Shown here: positions 53,951-62,995 of the stretch, piece by piece
Numbering within the stretch: position 1 is the first letter of the stretch
How the letters are laid out: each line of letters starts with the position of its first letter
NCBI RefSeq assembly: GCF_900112245.1
Contig: NZ_FOYX01000001.1
Span: forward strand, 669,856-733,855
Reading direction: 5' to 3'
Origin: Maribacter stanieri
GTDB lineage: Bacteria; Bacteroidota; Bacteroidia; Flavobacteriales; Flavobacteriaceae
DNA: 64,000 bases
Translations under genes and position numbers: made by a program
The notes under the pieces: model-generated
What the model saw: the letters and a program-made list of their open reading frames with translations, nothing else
Database searches by the model: none
What the model was told of the DNA's origin: nothing

Positions 53951-55027
53951 CTATTTCTTTTCTGTTAAATCTGATAACGGATTAAAACCTGATATTAAAT
54001 CTAACAATGTAGCTTCTGCTGACGTCTGGTATTCTGTAGATGATTTTTCCTCTAAGCTTTCAATAACTTCGTTCAACTCATTTCTTTCATACTTGCTTAC
54101 CACATAAGGGTGAACATAATACTTCTTGCATACATTTCTTGTATTACCCAATGCTTTTGCAGTGTCATCAAAGGCTTCAATTACATTCTTTTTAATTTCA
54201 TTTTCTGTAGTGGTAGCTTCTTTTTCTAGAAGAGACTCAAAGAAAATAATAGTTCCAGACCACGTTCTAAAATCTTTGGCCGTAAAAAGATCTCCACTAA
54301 TTTCTTGTAGGTATTCATTTACCATTCCGCTATCAACACTGGTTTTTATACCATCTTCGTCAAAAAATTGAAACAAATTCCAACCTGGTATTTCTTCGCA
54401 CTGCAAAACCAGTTTTCGCAGCCTTCTATTATTTAAGGTTATACTATGCTTTTTTCCTTTCTTGCCAGTAAATTCGAACTTCAACTTATTCTTGCTCGTT
54501 TTTAAATGTCTTGTTCTTAATGTTGACAAACCATATGTTTTATTTCTTTTGGCATATTGCTGATTGCCAATTCGTATATGGGTTTCTTCCATTAACCGAA
54601 CAATAAGGGCAAGTACCTTATTTTTAGGCCAACCTTTTAGTTGTAAATCTTCATCTACCTTTTTTCTAATTAATGGTAAACATTTACCAAAATGATGCAT
54701 TCTTAAAAACTTGGTTCGGTTTCTAACCCTCATCCACAAATCATGATACCGATATTGAAGCCTATGTTTCAAATCATAACCAACGGCCTGTAAATGGGCA
54801 TTTGCTAACGATGCAATTTTAACTTCTTGCCATGCCGGTGGTATGACAAGCTTTTCTATTCTAGATATTTCTGACTTCTTATTTAACGGTTTATTCTTTA
54901 GTAAATACAGAAACTTATCTTTCTCTTTTATCCGTAAAATAGATAACGCTTCTCTATTTACATATTTTAAATGCATATGAGCTGCAACATCATGTGGTTC
55001 ACTCGCTAATAGTTCTGAATAGGTCAT
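53951..55027 (-). CDS. DNA topoisomerase IB
   Basis: Relaxes supercoils by a transient 3'-phosphotyrosine link. Start at ATG 55027 (MTYSELLASE); a TTG nine codons upstream is less likely. The 358-aa poxvirus-type enzyme has the N-terminal KLVIPPAWQEV platform, the catalytic Arg/Lys region (RIGNQQYAKRNKTYGLSTLR) and FTAKDFRTWSGT. The active Tyr is in KKYYVHPYV. Length is as in other bacterial topoisomerase IB. It shares a gap with the divergent DUF2652 gene. Confidence 0.9.
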   Translation of the reverse strand: MTYSELLASEPHDVAAHMHLKYVNREALSILRIKEKDKFLYLLKNKPLNKKSEISRIEKLVIPPAWQEVKIASLANAHLQAVGYDLKHRLQYRYHDLWMRVRNRTKFLRMHHFGKCLPLIRKKVDEDLQLKGWPKNKVLALIVRLMEETHIRIGNQQYAKRNKTYGLSTLRTRHLKTSKNKLKFEFTGKKGKKHSITLNNRRLRKLVLQCEEIPGWNLFQFFDEDGIKTSVDSGMVNEYLQEISGDLFTAKDFRTWSGTIIFFESLLEKEATTTENEIKKNVIEAFDDTAKALGNTRNVCKKYYVHPYVVSKYERNELNEVIESLEEKSSTEYQTSAEATLLDLISGFNPLSDLTEKK

Positions 55028-55286
55028 CTTTACGTCGTTTAAATAGCATGGCAAATAATTGTAAAATAAACAATTCTGTTTACTTTTTTTAGCATACTGT
55101 GAAACAAAATTAAATAATCAGATTGCTAGTTTGGTGTTCAATCCAACTCTTTTGTAACCTTAAACCACCTAGCATTAAGATTACTAAAAATAGCACTCAA
55201 TTGGATTGCGGTACTATTTTTACTTTACGGATTCATTTTAAGTTTGAAAGTTGTATACCTTTCCCCCTCACTTATTACTACAGCTT

Positions 55287-55892
55287 ATGAAAGGATCACC
55301 AATGTTAATATGTATACCAGACATAAGCGGTTTTACTGAATTTATGAGTGAAACTGATTTTGAATTGAGTTCAAAAATAATTCCTGCTCTACTTAACCAA
55401 ATTATATACACCAATAAAATAGGGCTAAAAGTATCTGAGATTGAAGGTGATGCCGTGCTCTTTTTCAAGACAGGTGAAATGCCCAATTTAGAAACTCTTA
55501 TAGAGCAATGTAGGGTGTTTTATACCGAGTTCTATAAAGAACTTGACGCGTTAAGAGAAAAGTACAAGACTAATAAAGATGCTGCTGTTATACCAGAAAT
55601 TCTAGGACTAAAAATCATTCTTCATTACGGAAAAGAAATTGCGTTGACCAAAGTTGGCAATCGTATAAAATTATTTGGCGAAGATTTAATTATTGCGCAC
55701 AAGCTTCTGAAGAATAAAATAAGATTGAGCGAATATCTACTCTTAACAGAAGGTCTAACCAACTATTACAAAGAAAATAATCTAAATGATAAATTTGACT
55801 GGGGTTCTTTAAAACAGAACTCTACAGAATACGATCATGTTGGTGAAATTAACTACTCGTACATCAATTTAAAACCACTTGTTAATGAGTAA
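55287..55892 (+). CDS. DUF2652 protein with class III nucleotide-cyclase-like features
   Basis: 201-aa protein, start at ATG 55287 (MKGSPMLICIPDISGF); the TTG at 55251 adds twelve residues. The first part, PDISGFTEFMSETDFELSSK, and VSEIEGDAVLFFKTG near residue 50 resemble the metal-binding Asp sites of class III adenylate/guanylate cyclases, and DUF2652 is placed near that fold. Whether it is active is unknown. It is not next to the Pycsar-type gene (7 kb away). Confidence 0.75.
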   Translation: MKGSPMLICIPDISGFTEFMSETDFELSSKIIPALLNQIIYTNKIGLKVSEIEGDAVLFFKTGEMPNLETLIEQCRVFYTEFYKELDALREKYKTNKDAAVIPEILGLKIILHYGKEIALTKVGNRIKLFGEDLIIAHKLLKNKIRLSEYLLLTEGLTNYYKENNLNDKFDWGSLKQNSTEYDHVGEINYSYINLKPLVNE

Positions 55893-55999
55893 TTTTTCTA
55901 ACGTTAAATAACGTTAAAGTGTTCATGATTAAGTCTTCAGAGTTAATCGATCTAAGTAGAATTAGTTAATTTTATGGTACAATAATTAAACAAATTATC

Positions 56000-56467
56000 A
56001 TGAGTTATTTAGACATTAAATCAAAAGATATAGCGCCAATTGTTGAGGAATTAAACACTCTATTGGCGGATTATAATATATACTATCAAAACCTAAGAGG
56101 ATATCACTGGAACGTTTCTGGTAAAAACTTTTTTGACCTTCACATTAAGTTTGAAGAGTTGTATACAGATGCAAGAATCAAAATTGATGAAATAGCAGAG
56201 CGTATCTTAACTTTAAGACAAAATCCAACTAGCGAATTTTCTAAGTATTTTGAAATGTCATCGATTAAAGAAACTTCATCACTTATTTCTGATACTGAAA
56301 TGGTGAAGAATATTTTAGATCAACATGAAACTTTGCTAAAGCAAATGAGTAAAGTGGTTAAAAAAGCTGAAGCTGGTGGCGATGAAGGAACCATTGATAT
56401 GATTGGTGGTTATATTGGTAGTATTGAAAAAGTAAGTTGGATGTTAGACGCCTGGACAAAGGAATAA
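56000..56467 (+). CDS. dps: Dps-family ferritin-like protein
   Basis: Protects DNA by binding iron and forming a dodecamer. The 155-aa protein has the Dps signature in order: YYQNLRGYHWNVSG (His36) at residues 28-41, LHIKFEELYTDARIKIDEIAERI (ferroxidase ligands Asp63, Glu67) and a C-terminal helix ending in MLDAWTKE. Length is normal. It ends in a strong terminator. Confidence 0.92.
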   Translation: MSYLDIKSKDIAPIVEELNTLLADYNIYYQNLRGYHWNVSGKNFFDLHIKFEELYTDARIKIDEIAERILTLRQNPTSEFSKYFEMSSIKETSSLISDTEMVKNILDQHETLLKQMSKVVKKAEAGGDEGTIDMIGGYIGSIEKVSWMLDAWTKE

Positions 56468-56490
56468 TTCTTTCAGTAAAGTATTATATA

Positions 56491-56522
56491 AAAAAGCACC
56501 TTTATAAAAGAGGTGCTTTTTT
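56491..56522. terminator. Bidirectional terminator after dps
   Basis: 11-bp stem AAAAAGCACCT/AGGTGCTTTTT, extended by TTT/AAA with a bulge, then T on both strands. It can also serve the minus-strand DUF6327-like operon ending at 56562. Confidence 0.8.
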
Positions 56523-56561
56523 ATGTAAACTAGTATTTACAAATATAATTCGTCTATAGTA

Positions 56562-56756
56562 TTACTTAACTACTTTACGCATTATATAGAGCATACCAAA
56601 TTTTTTGGCTGCAGAGAATGCAGTTGAAACCCAATTGTACGGACTCAAATCTTCCTGCACATCTTGCTTTAATCCTTTTAATTCTTCTAAAGCAATTTGT
56701 CGCTCTAATTTTAGACGTTTTAAATTGAATTCTATCTCATCAAAGTTTTTGTACAT
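56562..56756 (-). CDS. Small helical protein of the YtxH/holin-like operon (DUF6327-like)
   Basis: 64-aa protein with a basic helix (residues 8-33, FNLKRLKLERQIALEELKGL) and a C-terminal region that could associate with the membrane (FSAAKKFGMLYIMRKV). It resembles proteins labelled DUF6327 in flavobacteria. It closes a three-gene unit: YtxH, DUF1469, this. Function unknown. Confidence 0.62.
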   Translation of the reverse strand: MYKNFDEIEFNLKRLKLERQIALEELKGLKQDVQEDLSPYNWVSTAFSAAKKFGMLYIMRKVVK

Positions 56757-56763
56757 ATCTCTA

Positions 56764-57111
56764 TTAGTTAAAGAATTTATCAGATAACTTTCTTACTAAC
56801 ATGTTATCTATTTTGCGTCTAAAAATATAGGCTAAAACCAATAATACTATAAATAAGGCACCAGCAATTAAACAGGCACCTACCATACTATTAAGAATAT
56901 TTGCAAGAAATACAACCCCCGCAACAGTAATAAATATAAGTGCCAAAAAAGCAAGACCACCAATGACTGCCATTTTCAGCAGCATACCGGTGGTCATTGT
57001 TAATTGTTGAAACACTTTTAGTCTATAATATTCTTGGGTTTTCTTATAGTAAACCTCTCCTACATCAATAGCCTTATTAGACGTTTCGTTAAGTGAATCA
57101 ATGACTCCCAT
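56764..57111 (-). CDS. DUF1469 / phage-holin-like membrane protein
   Basis: 115-aa protein with two transmembrane spans (about residues 46-69 and 74-95) after a helical N-terminus. The pattern YYKKTQEYYRLKVFQQLTM then VIGGLAFLALIFITVAGVVF matches the DUF1469 (phage holin superfamily III) group. In this setting it is a housekeeping envelope-stress protein, not a phage holin. It starts one base after the YtxH stop. Confidence 0.75.
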   Translation of the reverse strand: MGVIDSLNETSNKAIDVGEVYYKKTQEYYRLKVFQQLTMTTGMLLKMAVIGGLAFLALIFITVAGVVFLANILNSMVGACLIAGALFIVLLVLAYIFRRKIDNMLVRKLSDKFFN

Positions 57112-57444
57112 TTATACTGTTTTCTGCAGTTTCTTATTCTTCATTTTCAACTCTGCTAATTTCTTCTCTAGGGTTGAAATTACATCGTCTGTCTTGTAGC
57201 TTAAATCTGATACCAAAGACTCAACTCTTGTATCTAGAGTCTCTTTTTCTTCAGACATTTTTGATGCAACTCTGTTCTTCAAATCAACAGCGCTTTCAGT
57301 GAAATTGTCTCTTGTTGCAGCTGCTTGATCAGCAATAAGTCTTCTAGTATTTTCTCCTTTATCCGGAGCGTAAAGAATTCCTAAGGCTGCACCAATTGCA
57401 GAACCTGCTATAATTGCTAATAATGTATTTCCACTATTGTTCAT
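57112..57444 (-). CDS. YtxH-domain protein
   Basis: 110-aa protein, start at ATG 57444 (MNNSGNTLLAIIAGSAIGAALGILYAPDKG). The Gly-rich hydrophobic helix is the YtxH signature. The rest is a long charged helix (ESAVDLKNRVASKMSEEK, LSYKTDDVISTLEKKLAELK). It leads an operon with DUF1469 and DUF6327-like genes, a common trio in Bacteroidota, likely membrane/stress-related. Confidence 0.82.
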   Translation of the reverse strand: MNNSGNTLLAIIAGSAIGAALGILYAPDKGENTRRLIADQAAATRDNFTESAVDLKNRVASKMSEEKETLDTRVESLVSDLSYKTDDVISTLEKKLAELKMKNKKLQKTV

Positions 57445-57627
57445 GTTATAAATTTTTAGATTAAACTGTTCTTTTTTAAGAGATGATATCTTAATAATCA
57501 TCCTCTACAAATGTCTATATTATAGATAGAATTACTTAACTCAAAACCTTTTAATATTAACGTTAACAATAGCTCGAAAGGGTTAAGAATTAAATGAAAC
57601 GAATTAATTCATAATCTTGTTTACCTC

Positions 57628-57635
57628 TAAATTTG
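57628..57635 (+). promoter_or_regulatory. Promoter -7 box (TAAATTTG) of the aldehyde dehydrogenase gene
   Basis: Full match to TAnnTTTG only 5 bp before the ATG at 57641. Transcription would start at or almost at the ATG, giving a leaderless mRNA. No clear -33 TTG is seen at normal spacing. Confidence 0.5.
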
Positions 57636-57640
57636 TACCC

Positions 57641-59002
57641 ATGAAAGAATATCAAACAAAGAATCCATATAACGGTAGTGTTATAGCTACGTATTCTCAA
57701 GATACCGCAGCTACTATTAACTCTAAATTAGATAAAGCCATAGCAATTGAAGCTACTTGGGCAGACATGGAAATTGCAGATAGGTGTCAATTATTGACCA
57801 ATGTTGCAGAATTGTTGATAGACCGTAAAGAGGATTATGCAAAACTGATGACACAAGAAATGGGCAAACCTTTTTCTCAAGGTATATCTGAAATTGAAAA
57901 GTGTGCTTGGGTCTGTGATTTTTATGCTCATAATGCAGAAGATTTACTGGCCGATGAAATTATAGAGACAGATGCTGATGAAAGTTTTATCAGCAATGAT
58001 TCACTTGGATGCGTTCTTGCCGTAATGCCTTGGAACTATCCTTTCTGGCAAGTTATTCGCTTTGCCGCTCCAACATTGACCGCTGGTAATACAGCTTTAT
58101 TAAAACATGCACAAAACGTAACAGGTTGTTCTATTGCTATTGAACAATTGTTTTTGGATGCAGGTTATCCTGTAGGATGTTTTCAAAGTTTAAAAGCAGG
58201 ACACGAAGAAATTGAAAAATTAATAGCCAACGACGGAATCAAAGCTGTAACCTTAACCGGAAGCGAAAAAGCTGGTAAATCAATAGCACGTACCGCAGGT
58301 GAAAATCTGAAGAAAACGGTTTTGGAACTTGGCGGAAACAATGCCTGTATTGTATGGGAAGATGCTGATTTGGACCAATATATAGACACAATGGTTACTG
58401 CACGTATGCAAAATACTGGGCAGAGCTGTATTGCCGCCAAACGTTTTATAGTTTGTGAGGACATTTATGATGCTTTCCTAGAAAAATTCACCAAAAAAGT
58501 GAAATCACTTAAAAGCGGTGACCCCATGGACGAAGATACATTTATTGGTGTTATGGCTCGTGAAGATTTAGCGGAAGAACTACAAGAACAGGTTAATAAA
58601 TCTATTAAACAAGGTGCTAAAGTTGTTCTGGGCAACATGCGAAACGAAGCCTACTTTTCACCCACTATACTTACAGATGTTACTGAAGATATGCCTGTTT
58701 TCAAAGAGGAAACCTTTGGTCCCTTAGCTGCTATTATCAAAGTTAAGGATAGGGATGAGGCAATTGCTACTGCAGCAAATTCTAGATTAGGATTGGGTAG
58801 TATGTTATTTACTGAAGACATAGATGCTGCAATGGCTATTATTTCCAAAATACCAGATGGTGCATTTTTTATAAACGATATGGTAAAATCTGATCCAAGA
58901 TTACCATTTGGTGGAACAAAAGCTTCTGGATATGGTAGAGAATTATCTAGAGAAGGAATATTAGAATTCGTAAACAAAAAGACAGTTTACATTAAAAAAT
59001 AA
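57641..59002 (+). CDS. Aldehyde dehydrogenase, succinate-semialdehyde-dehydrogenase-like
   Basis: Oxidises an aldehyde with NAD(P). The 453-aa protein has the ALDH N-terminal PYNGSVIATY, MPWNYPFWQ near residue 134, the GSEKAGK cofactor loop, the Glu in VLELGGNN and the catalytic Cys in NTGQSCIAAKR. The YneI/Sad-type branch is suggested by the short form. Substrate: succinate semialdehyde or a related aldehyde. The start used (ATG 57641) follows the -7 box at once; a TTG 24 bp upstream is not needed. Confidence 0.9.
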   Translation: MKEYQTKNPYNGSVIATYSQDTAATINSKLDKAIAIEATWADMEIADRCQLLTNVAELLIDRKEDYAKLMTQEMGKPFSQGISEIEKCAWVCDFYAHNAEDLLADEIIETDADESFISNDSLGCVLAVMPWNYPFWQVIRFAAPTLTAGNTALLKHAQNVTGCSIAIEQLFLDAGYPVGCFQSLKAGHEEIEKLIANDGIKAVTLTGSEKAGKSIARTAGENLKKTVLELGGNNACIVWEDADLDQYIDTMVTARMQNTGQSCIAAKRFIVCEDIYDAFLEKFTKKVKSLKSGDPMDEDTFIGVMAREDLAEELQEQVNKSIKQGAKVVLGNMRNEAYFSPTILTDVTEDMPVFKEETFGPLAAIIKVKDRDEAIATAANSRLGLGSMLFTEDIDAAMAIISKIPDGAFFINDMVKSDPRLPFGGTKASGYGRELSREGILEFVNKKTVYIKK

Positions 59003-59007
59003 AAGAC

Positions 59008-59178
59008 ATGAAAGAAAATACAGAAGAAACAAAGTTTGTAAAAGAACCTGAAGAAGACACACGAGAATACATCCTTCAGAAAAATAAGAAAACAAAGCTA
59101 GGAGTTACTATTCTTACGGCATTTCTAGTGCTTTTAATTATTGGAATAATAATTTCTAATGTGTTTTTCAATAATTAG
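59008..59178 (+). CDS. 56-aa single-span membrane protein
   Basis: Begins 5 bp after the aldehyde dehydrogenase stop. A hydrophilic, acidic/basic N-terminal half (residues 1-30, ending QKNKKTK) is followed by one hydrophobic span (LGVTILTAFLVLLIIGIIIS, residues 31-50) and a short tail. Typical of a tail-anchored small membrane protein. It lies 26 bp before the 1246-aa lipoprotein gene, so it may belong to that operon. No family recognised. Confidence 0.6.
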   Translation: MKENTEETKFVKEPEEDTREYILQKNKKTKLGVTILTAFLVLLIIGIIISNVFFNN

Positions 59179-59204
59179 AAAAGCTAATTAACATAAAAAT
59201 TTTT

Positions 59205-62200
59205 ATGACCAACCAATCCGGCCAACTTAATTGGACAAAATTTAAGATTGCCAAGTCTTTTAGTTTTACAATTGTACTACTACTACTTTCTTCATGCGCA
59301 ACTTTTAAGGAACAAGGTATTTCCAATATTGTAAATGAGACGCCTAGCAATACAATTACGTACTCGTTTTATATTGCTGGTGGTTTAGGAAATGCTTCTG
59401 GAATTCTAAATCATGATCTGTTAAAGCGTTTTAAACAAGAGCTTAATAATGCATCAGAGAATAGTACATTAGTTCTCACCGGTGATAATATTTCTCCCGA
59501 AATTGGTAATTGGAAAGTAGACAGCCTACTGGTAAAACAACAACTAGAATTGTCGGCTGGTTTTAAAGGTGAAACTGTTTTTCTTCCTGGTAATAATGAG
59601 TGGAAAAGTTATGAGCTTGATAAAATTGAAAAAGTTGAGAATTACTTAAAAGAGGTTGAACGAAAAAATACAGCAGTTGTTCCTAATAATGGTTGCCCTA
59701 TAGATTATAGGGTCATTAACGATGACTTAGATTTAATATTAGTAGACTCTAAATGGTTTGTATCTAACTGGTCTAGAATTGAAGGTATTAACAGTAAATG
59801 CACAGATATTGTTACCCGTAGAAGATTCATGGAAGAATTGGAAGGATACATTGGTGACGGGCAAGGAAAGAACATTGTTATTGCCATGCATCATCCGGTA
59901 TTCACTAATGGAACTTATGCGGGCAAAACTACAGTAACCGACCACGCAACACCACTTCCTGTATTGGGTACCATTAAAAACGCCGTAATGGACATGGGTG
60001 CTTTTAATCCAGAACATGTAAACTCTAGAAGATATAACTATTTACGAATAGCGGTTAGTGCACTAGCGCAGGCTAACGATAGAATAACATTAATTTCTGG
60101 GCATGAAGAGAGTCTACAATTACTTGAAGGTGGGGGTATTCATCAAATAGTAAGTGGATCTCTTGGTGAAAAAAGCGCAACTAAATTAGGACCTGGTAGA
60201 ATAACTGCTATTGGTGGTTCTATTGATTATCAAGGAGAATATGCTTTCGGAGAAAGAGGATTTGCGCGCTTAGATTATTTCGCTGACGGTAGCTCTAAAG
60301 TGACATTTATTACAGAAAACGACCTTAACAATAGTAAAACATTCGCAGTTCTTCCCGCAAAAGAACCCGTAAAAGAATATAACCAATTTACAAGTAATAA
60401 TAATAAAATAGAGGAGACAACAATCCTCAACGACCCAAAAGACTATGACAAAAGTGGCTTTTACAAATTTTTATGGGGTAATCGTTATCGTGAATATTAT
60501 GGTAAATCAGTTGAAGCTCCAATTGTCAAATTAGACACACTTTATGGCGGTCTGTCCGTCGTGAAAGAAGGTGGTGGGCATCAATCTTTCTCGCTGCGTT
60601 TAGAAGATGGCAACGGTAAACAATATGCAATGCGTTCCTTGCAGAAAAGTGCATTAAAGTTTTTAAAATTCAAGCTGCCAGGTATTTCATATAATACACA
60701 AGACTACCAAGACACTTGGGCAGAAAAAGCTATTTCAGACTTTTTTACAACAGCTCACCCTTACATGCAATTAATAATAGACCCACTTGCTGCATCTGTA
60801 GATATTAACCATTCAGATACAGATTTATTTTATGTTCCAAAGCAGGATAGTCTAAAGCAATTCAATGAAAATTATGGTGATGAGCTTTATTATATAGAAA
60901 GAAGACCTTCTGAAGAACAAGCGCATTACAAAGGCTATAGAAGAACTATTAATGAAACTTCTGGTAAGGTTACCGACTATGAAAGCACTACCGATATGCT
61001 TGAAAAAATTAAAAGCGACGAGTCTTACTACGTAGATGAAAGAAGTTTTATAAGAGCTAGAATTTTTGATATGTTGCTTGGCGATTGGGACCGCCACCAA
61101 GATCAATGGAGGTGGATAGAATATGAAAGCCCAGACGGTGAAAAAGAATTTATGCCCGTACCTCGTGATCGGGATAATGCCTTCCCAAAATTTGATGGCA
61201 AAGTTATACCTTTCATTCAATGGTTTATGCCCAACGCAAGAAATTGGGAAACTTATGATGATGACATTGACAATGTAAAATGGCTCAATCTTTCCGGTAA
61301 TAGGTTAGACCGAACTTTATTGACTTCATATGGTCCAGAGGTTTGGGTAGAAGAAGCCAAGGCTATACAAGAAGGAATGACGGCAGACGTAATAGAAAAA
61401 GCTTTTACACGCCTACCCATATCTGTACAAGACGAAACTTCTGAATACATAAAAACAAAATTAAAACAGCGTCTAGCAACATTAACAGAAACTGCAAAGG
61501 ATTATGCGGAATACCTCAACAAAATAGTTGCTGTTACTGGAACTGAAAAAGATGACATTTTTACCATAACGCGAATGGAAAATGGCGACACTAAAGTTGT
61601 AGTAAAACGTATTCTATCTGATGAGAAAAATAAAGAAATGTATTCTAGGATTTTTAACGATAGCCTCACTAAAGAAATATGGATTTATGGACTTGGAGAT
61701 GATGATGTTTTTGTTGTTGAAGGAAAGGAAAACCCTAAGACCAAATTAAGAATTGTTGGAGGATATGGCGAAGACAGTTATGACATTGCGAACAAGAGAA
61801 AGATTAAATTATATGACTGGGAACATGAAAAAATAAGTTTTGAAAATTTAACACCGCCGACATTATTAACGGATAACTACAAAACCAATACATTTCATTT
61901 TAGATATTTTAAACCGAATACAAACGTGTTAGTCCCTACACTAGGTTTTAGAACCGATGATGGTATGTTCTTGGGAGCATCTAACACCTATACACAGAAC
62001 GGTATTGATGGTAATACTTTTAGGCAACAACACACTGTAAGTGCTAACTACTATTTTAAATTTAAGGCGGCAGAATTGTCTTATTCAGGAATCTATGGCA
62101 GTGTTTTCCCAGGATGGAATTTTGAAATGGATGCCTATTATGCCAATGACCGCTATGTAAGTAACTTCTTTGGTTTTGGTAACGAAACGGTAAATAATGA

Positions 62201-62945
62201 AGAGGTATTGGATAGAGACTACTACAGAGGAAGAATTAGAACTTTTAAGGCAAGTGCCGGTTTAGCTTACTACAGTCTTAGAATTAAAGGATTGTTTGAG
62301 TCTTTTAAGGTGGCCGACAACCCTGACCGACTTTTCACTATCGGTAACTTAAATGATAATGTTTTCGAAAATCAGAATTATGGTGGAGCCGAATTAACTG
62401 GAGAATATGATCGTGACGATGCTGGTGATTTTCCTTCCAAAGCTATTTATTTCGGCTTTTCTGGAGGCTATAAAATGAATCTTAACAATAACACAAACAA
62501 ATTTGGATACGCTTCTTTAAAAGTTGGTTTTGATCACAAATTAGAATCAAAAGGTAATTTAGTGTATAGCACCATGGCTGAATATAAAGGTCTTTTCGAT
62601 TATAACGATGTTTACTTTTATCATACCCCTTCTCTTGGTGGCGGAAATGGACTACGCGGTTTTAGAGATGAGCGTTTTACCGGTAAATCATACTTTTATC
62701 AATCCTCTGATATTAAGCTGAAACTTAAAAGATATGTTACAGCAGTGTCACCAGTTACCATTGGTATGTATGGCGGTTTTGATTATGGTAGGGTGTGGAT
62801 GCCAGATGAAAGTTCAAATGTGTGGCACACTTCACAAGGTGGTGGTTTTTGGATCAGCAGCCTGAAAGCGCTAACATTTAATATCGGCTATTTCAATTCT
62901 AAAGAAAGTAACCTAATTCAAGTTGGTTTTGGACTTTCCATATAA
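59205..62945 (+). CDS. Large envelope lipoprotein: degenerate metallophosphoesterase, kinase-like motifs and C-terminal beta-barrel
   Basis: 1246-aa lipoprotein (lipobox SSC, Cys31) with four parts. (1) Residues 50-345 resemble a metallophosphoesterase, but the first metal motif reads AGGLGNA instead of GDxGN. GDN is kept (93-95), GNNE replaces GNHD (129-132), HHP is kept (229-231) and GHEE replaces GHxH, so activity is doubtful. (2) Residues 440-680 carry a Gly-rich loop KEGGGHQSFSLRL (454-466), YAMRSLQK and a GDWDRHQDQW (626-635) plus DRDNAF (655-660) pair like the catalytic DRH and metal Asp of HipA/Fam20-type kinases. (3) Residues 780-860 have GxGxD repeats (GLGDDD, GGYGED). (4) From about 900 to the end it is barrel-like, suggesting outer-membrane insertion. 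Confidence 0.75.
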   Translation: MTNQSGQLNWTKFKIAKSFSFTIVLLLLSSCATFKEQGISNIVNETPSNTITYSFYIAGGLGNASGILNHDLLKRFKQELNNASENSTLVLTGDNISPEIGNWKVDSLLVKQQLELSAGFKGETVFLPGNNEWKSYELDKIEKVENYLKEVERKNTAVVPNNGCPIDYRVINDDLDLILVDSKWFVSNWSRIEGINSKCTDIVTRRRFMEELEGYIGDGQGKNIVIAMHHPVFTNGTYAGKTTVTDHATPLPVLGTIKNAVMDMGAFNPEHVNSRRYNYLRIAVSALAQANDRITLISGHEESLQLLEGGGIHQIVSGSLGEKSATKLGPGRITAIGGSIDYQGEYAFGERGFARLDYFADGSSKVTFITENDLNNSKTFAVLPAKEPVKEYNQFTSNNNKIEETTILNDPKDYDKSGFYKFLWGNRYREYYGKSVEAPIVKLDTLYGGLSVVKEGGGHQSFSLRLEDGNGKQYAMRSLQKSALKFLKFKLPGISYNTQDYQDTWAEKAISDFFTTAHPYMQLIIDPLAASVDINHSDTDLFYVPKQDSLKQFNENYGDELYYIERRPSEEQAHYKGYRRTINETSGKVTDYESTTDMLEKIKSDESYYVDERSFIRARIFDMLLGDWDRHQDQWRWIEYESPDGEKEFMPVPRDRDNAFPKFDGKVIPFIQWFMPNARNWETYDDDIDNVKWLNLSGNRLDRTLLTSYGPEVWVEEAKAIQEGMTADVIEKAFTRLPISVQDETSEYIKTKLKQRLATLTETAKDYAEYLNKIVAVTGTEKDDIFTITRMENGDTKVVVKRILSDEKNKEMYSRIFNDSLTKEIWIYGLGDDDVFVVEGKENPKTKLRIVGGYGEDSYDIANKRKIKLYDWEHEKISFENLTPPTLLTDNYKTNTFHFRYFKPNTNVLVPTLGFRTDDGMFLGASNTYTQNGIDGNTFRQQHTVSANYYFKFKAAELSYSGIYGSVFPGWNFEMDAYYANDRYVSNFFGFGNETVNNEEVLDRDYYRGRIRTFKASAGLAYYSLRIKGLFESFKVADNPDRLFTIGNLNDNVFENQNYGGAELTGEYDRDDAGDFPSKAIYFGFSGGYKMNLNNNTNKFGYASLKVGFDHKLESKGNLVYSTMAEYKGLFDYNDVYFYHTPSLGGGNGLRGFRDERFTGKSYFYQSSDIKLKLKRYVTAVSPVTIGMYGGFDYGRVWMPDESSNVWHTSQGGGFWISSLKALTFNIGYFNSKESNLIQVGFGLSI

Positions 62946-62995
62946 CACAAAATTTATTTTGTACTTTTCTAAAGTATTCCAACCATATAGATATC

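Noticed and set aside
56764..57111. Phage holin as evidence of a prophage
   Set aside because: No phage structural, lysis or integrase gene is near; DUF1469 with YtxH is a common chromosomal pair.
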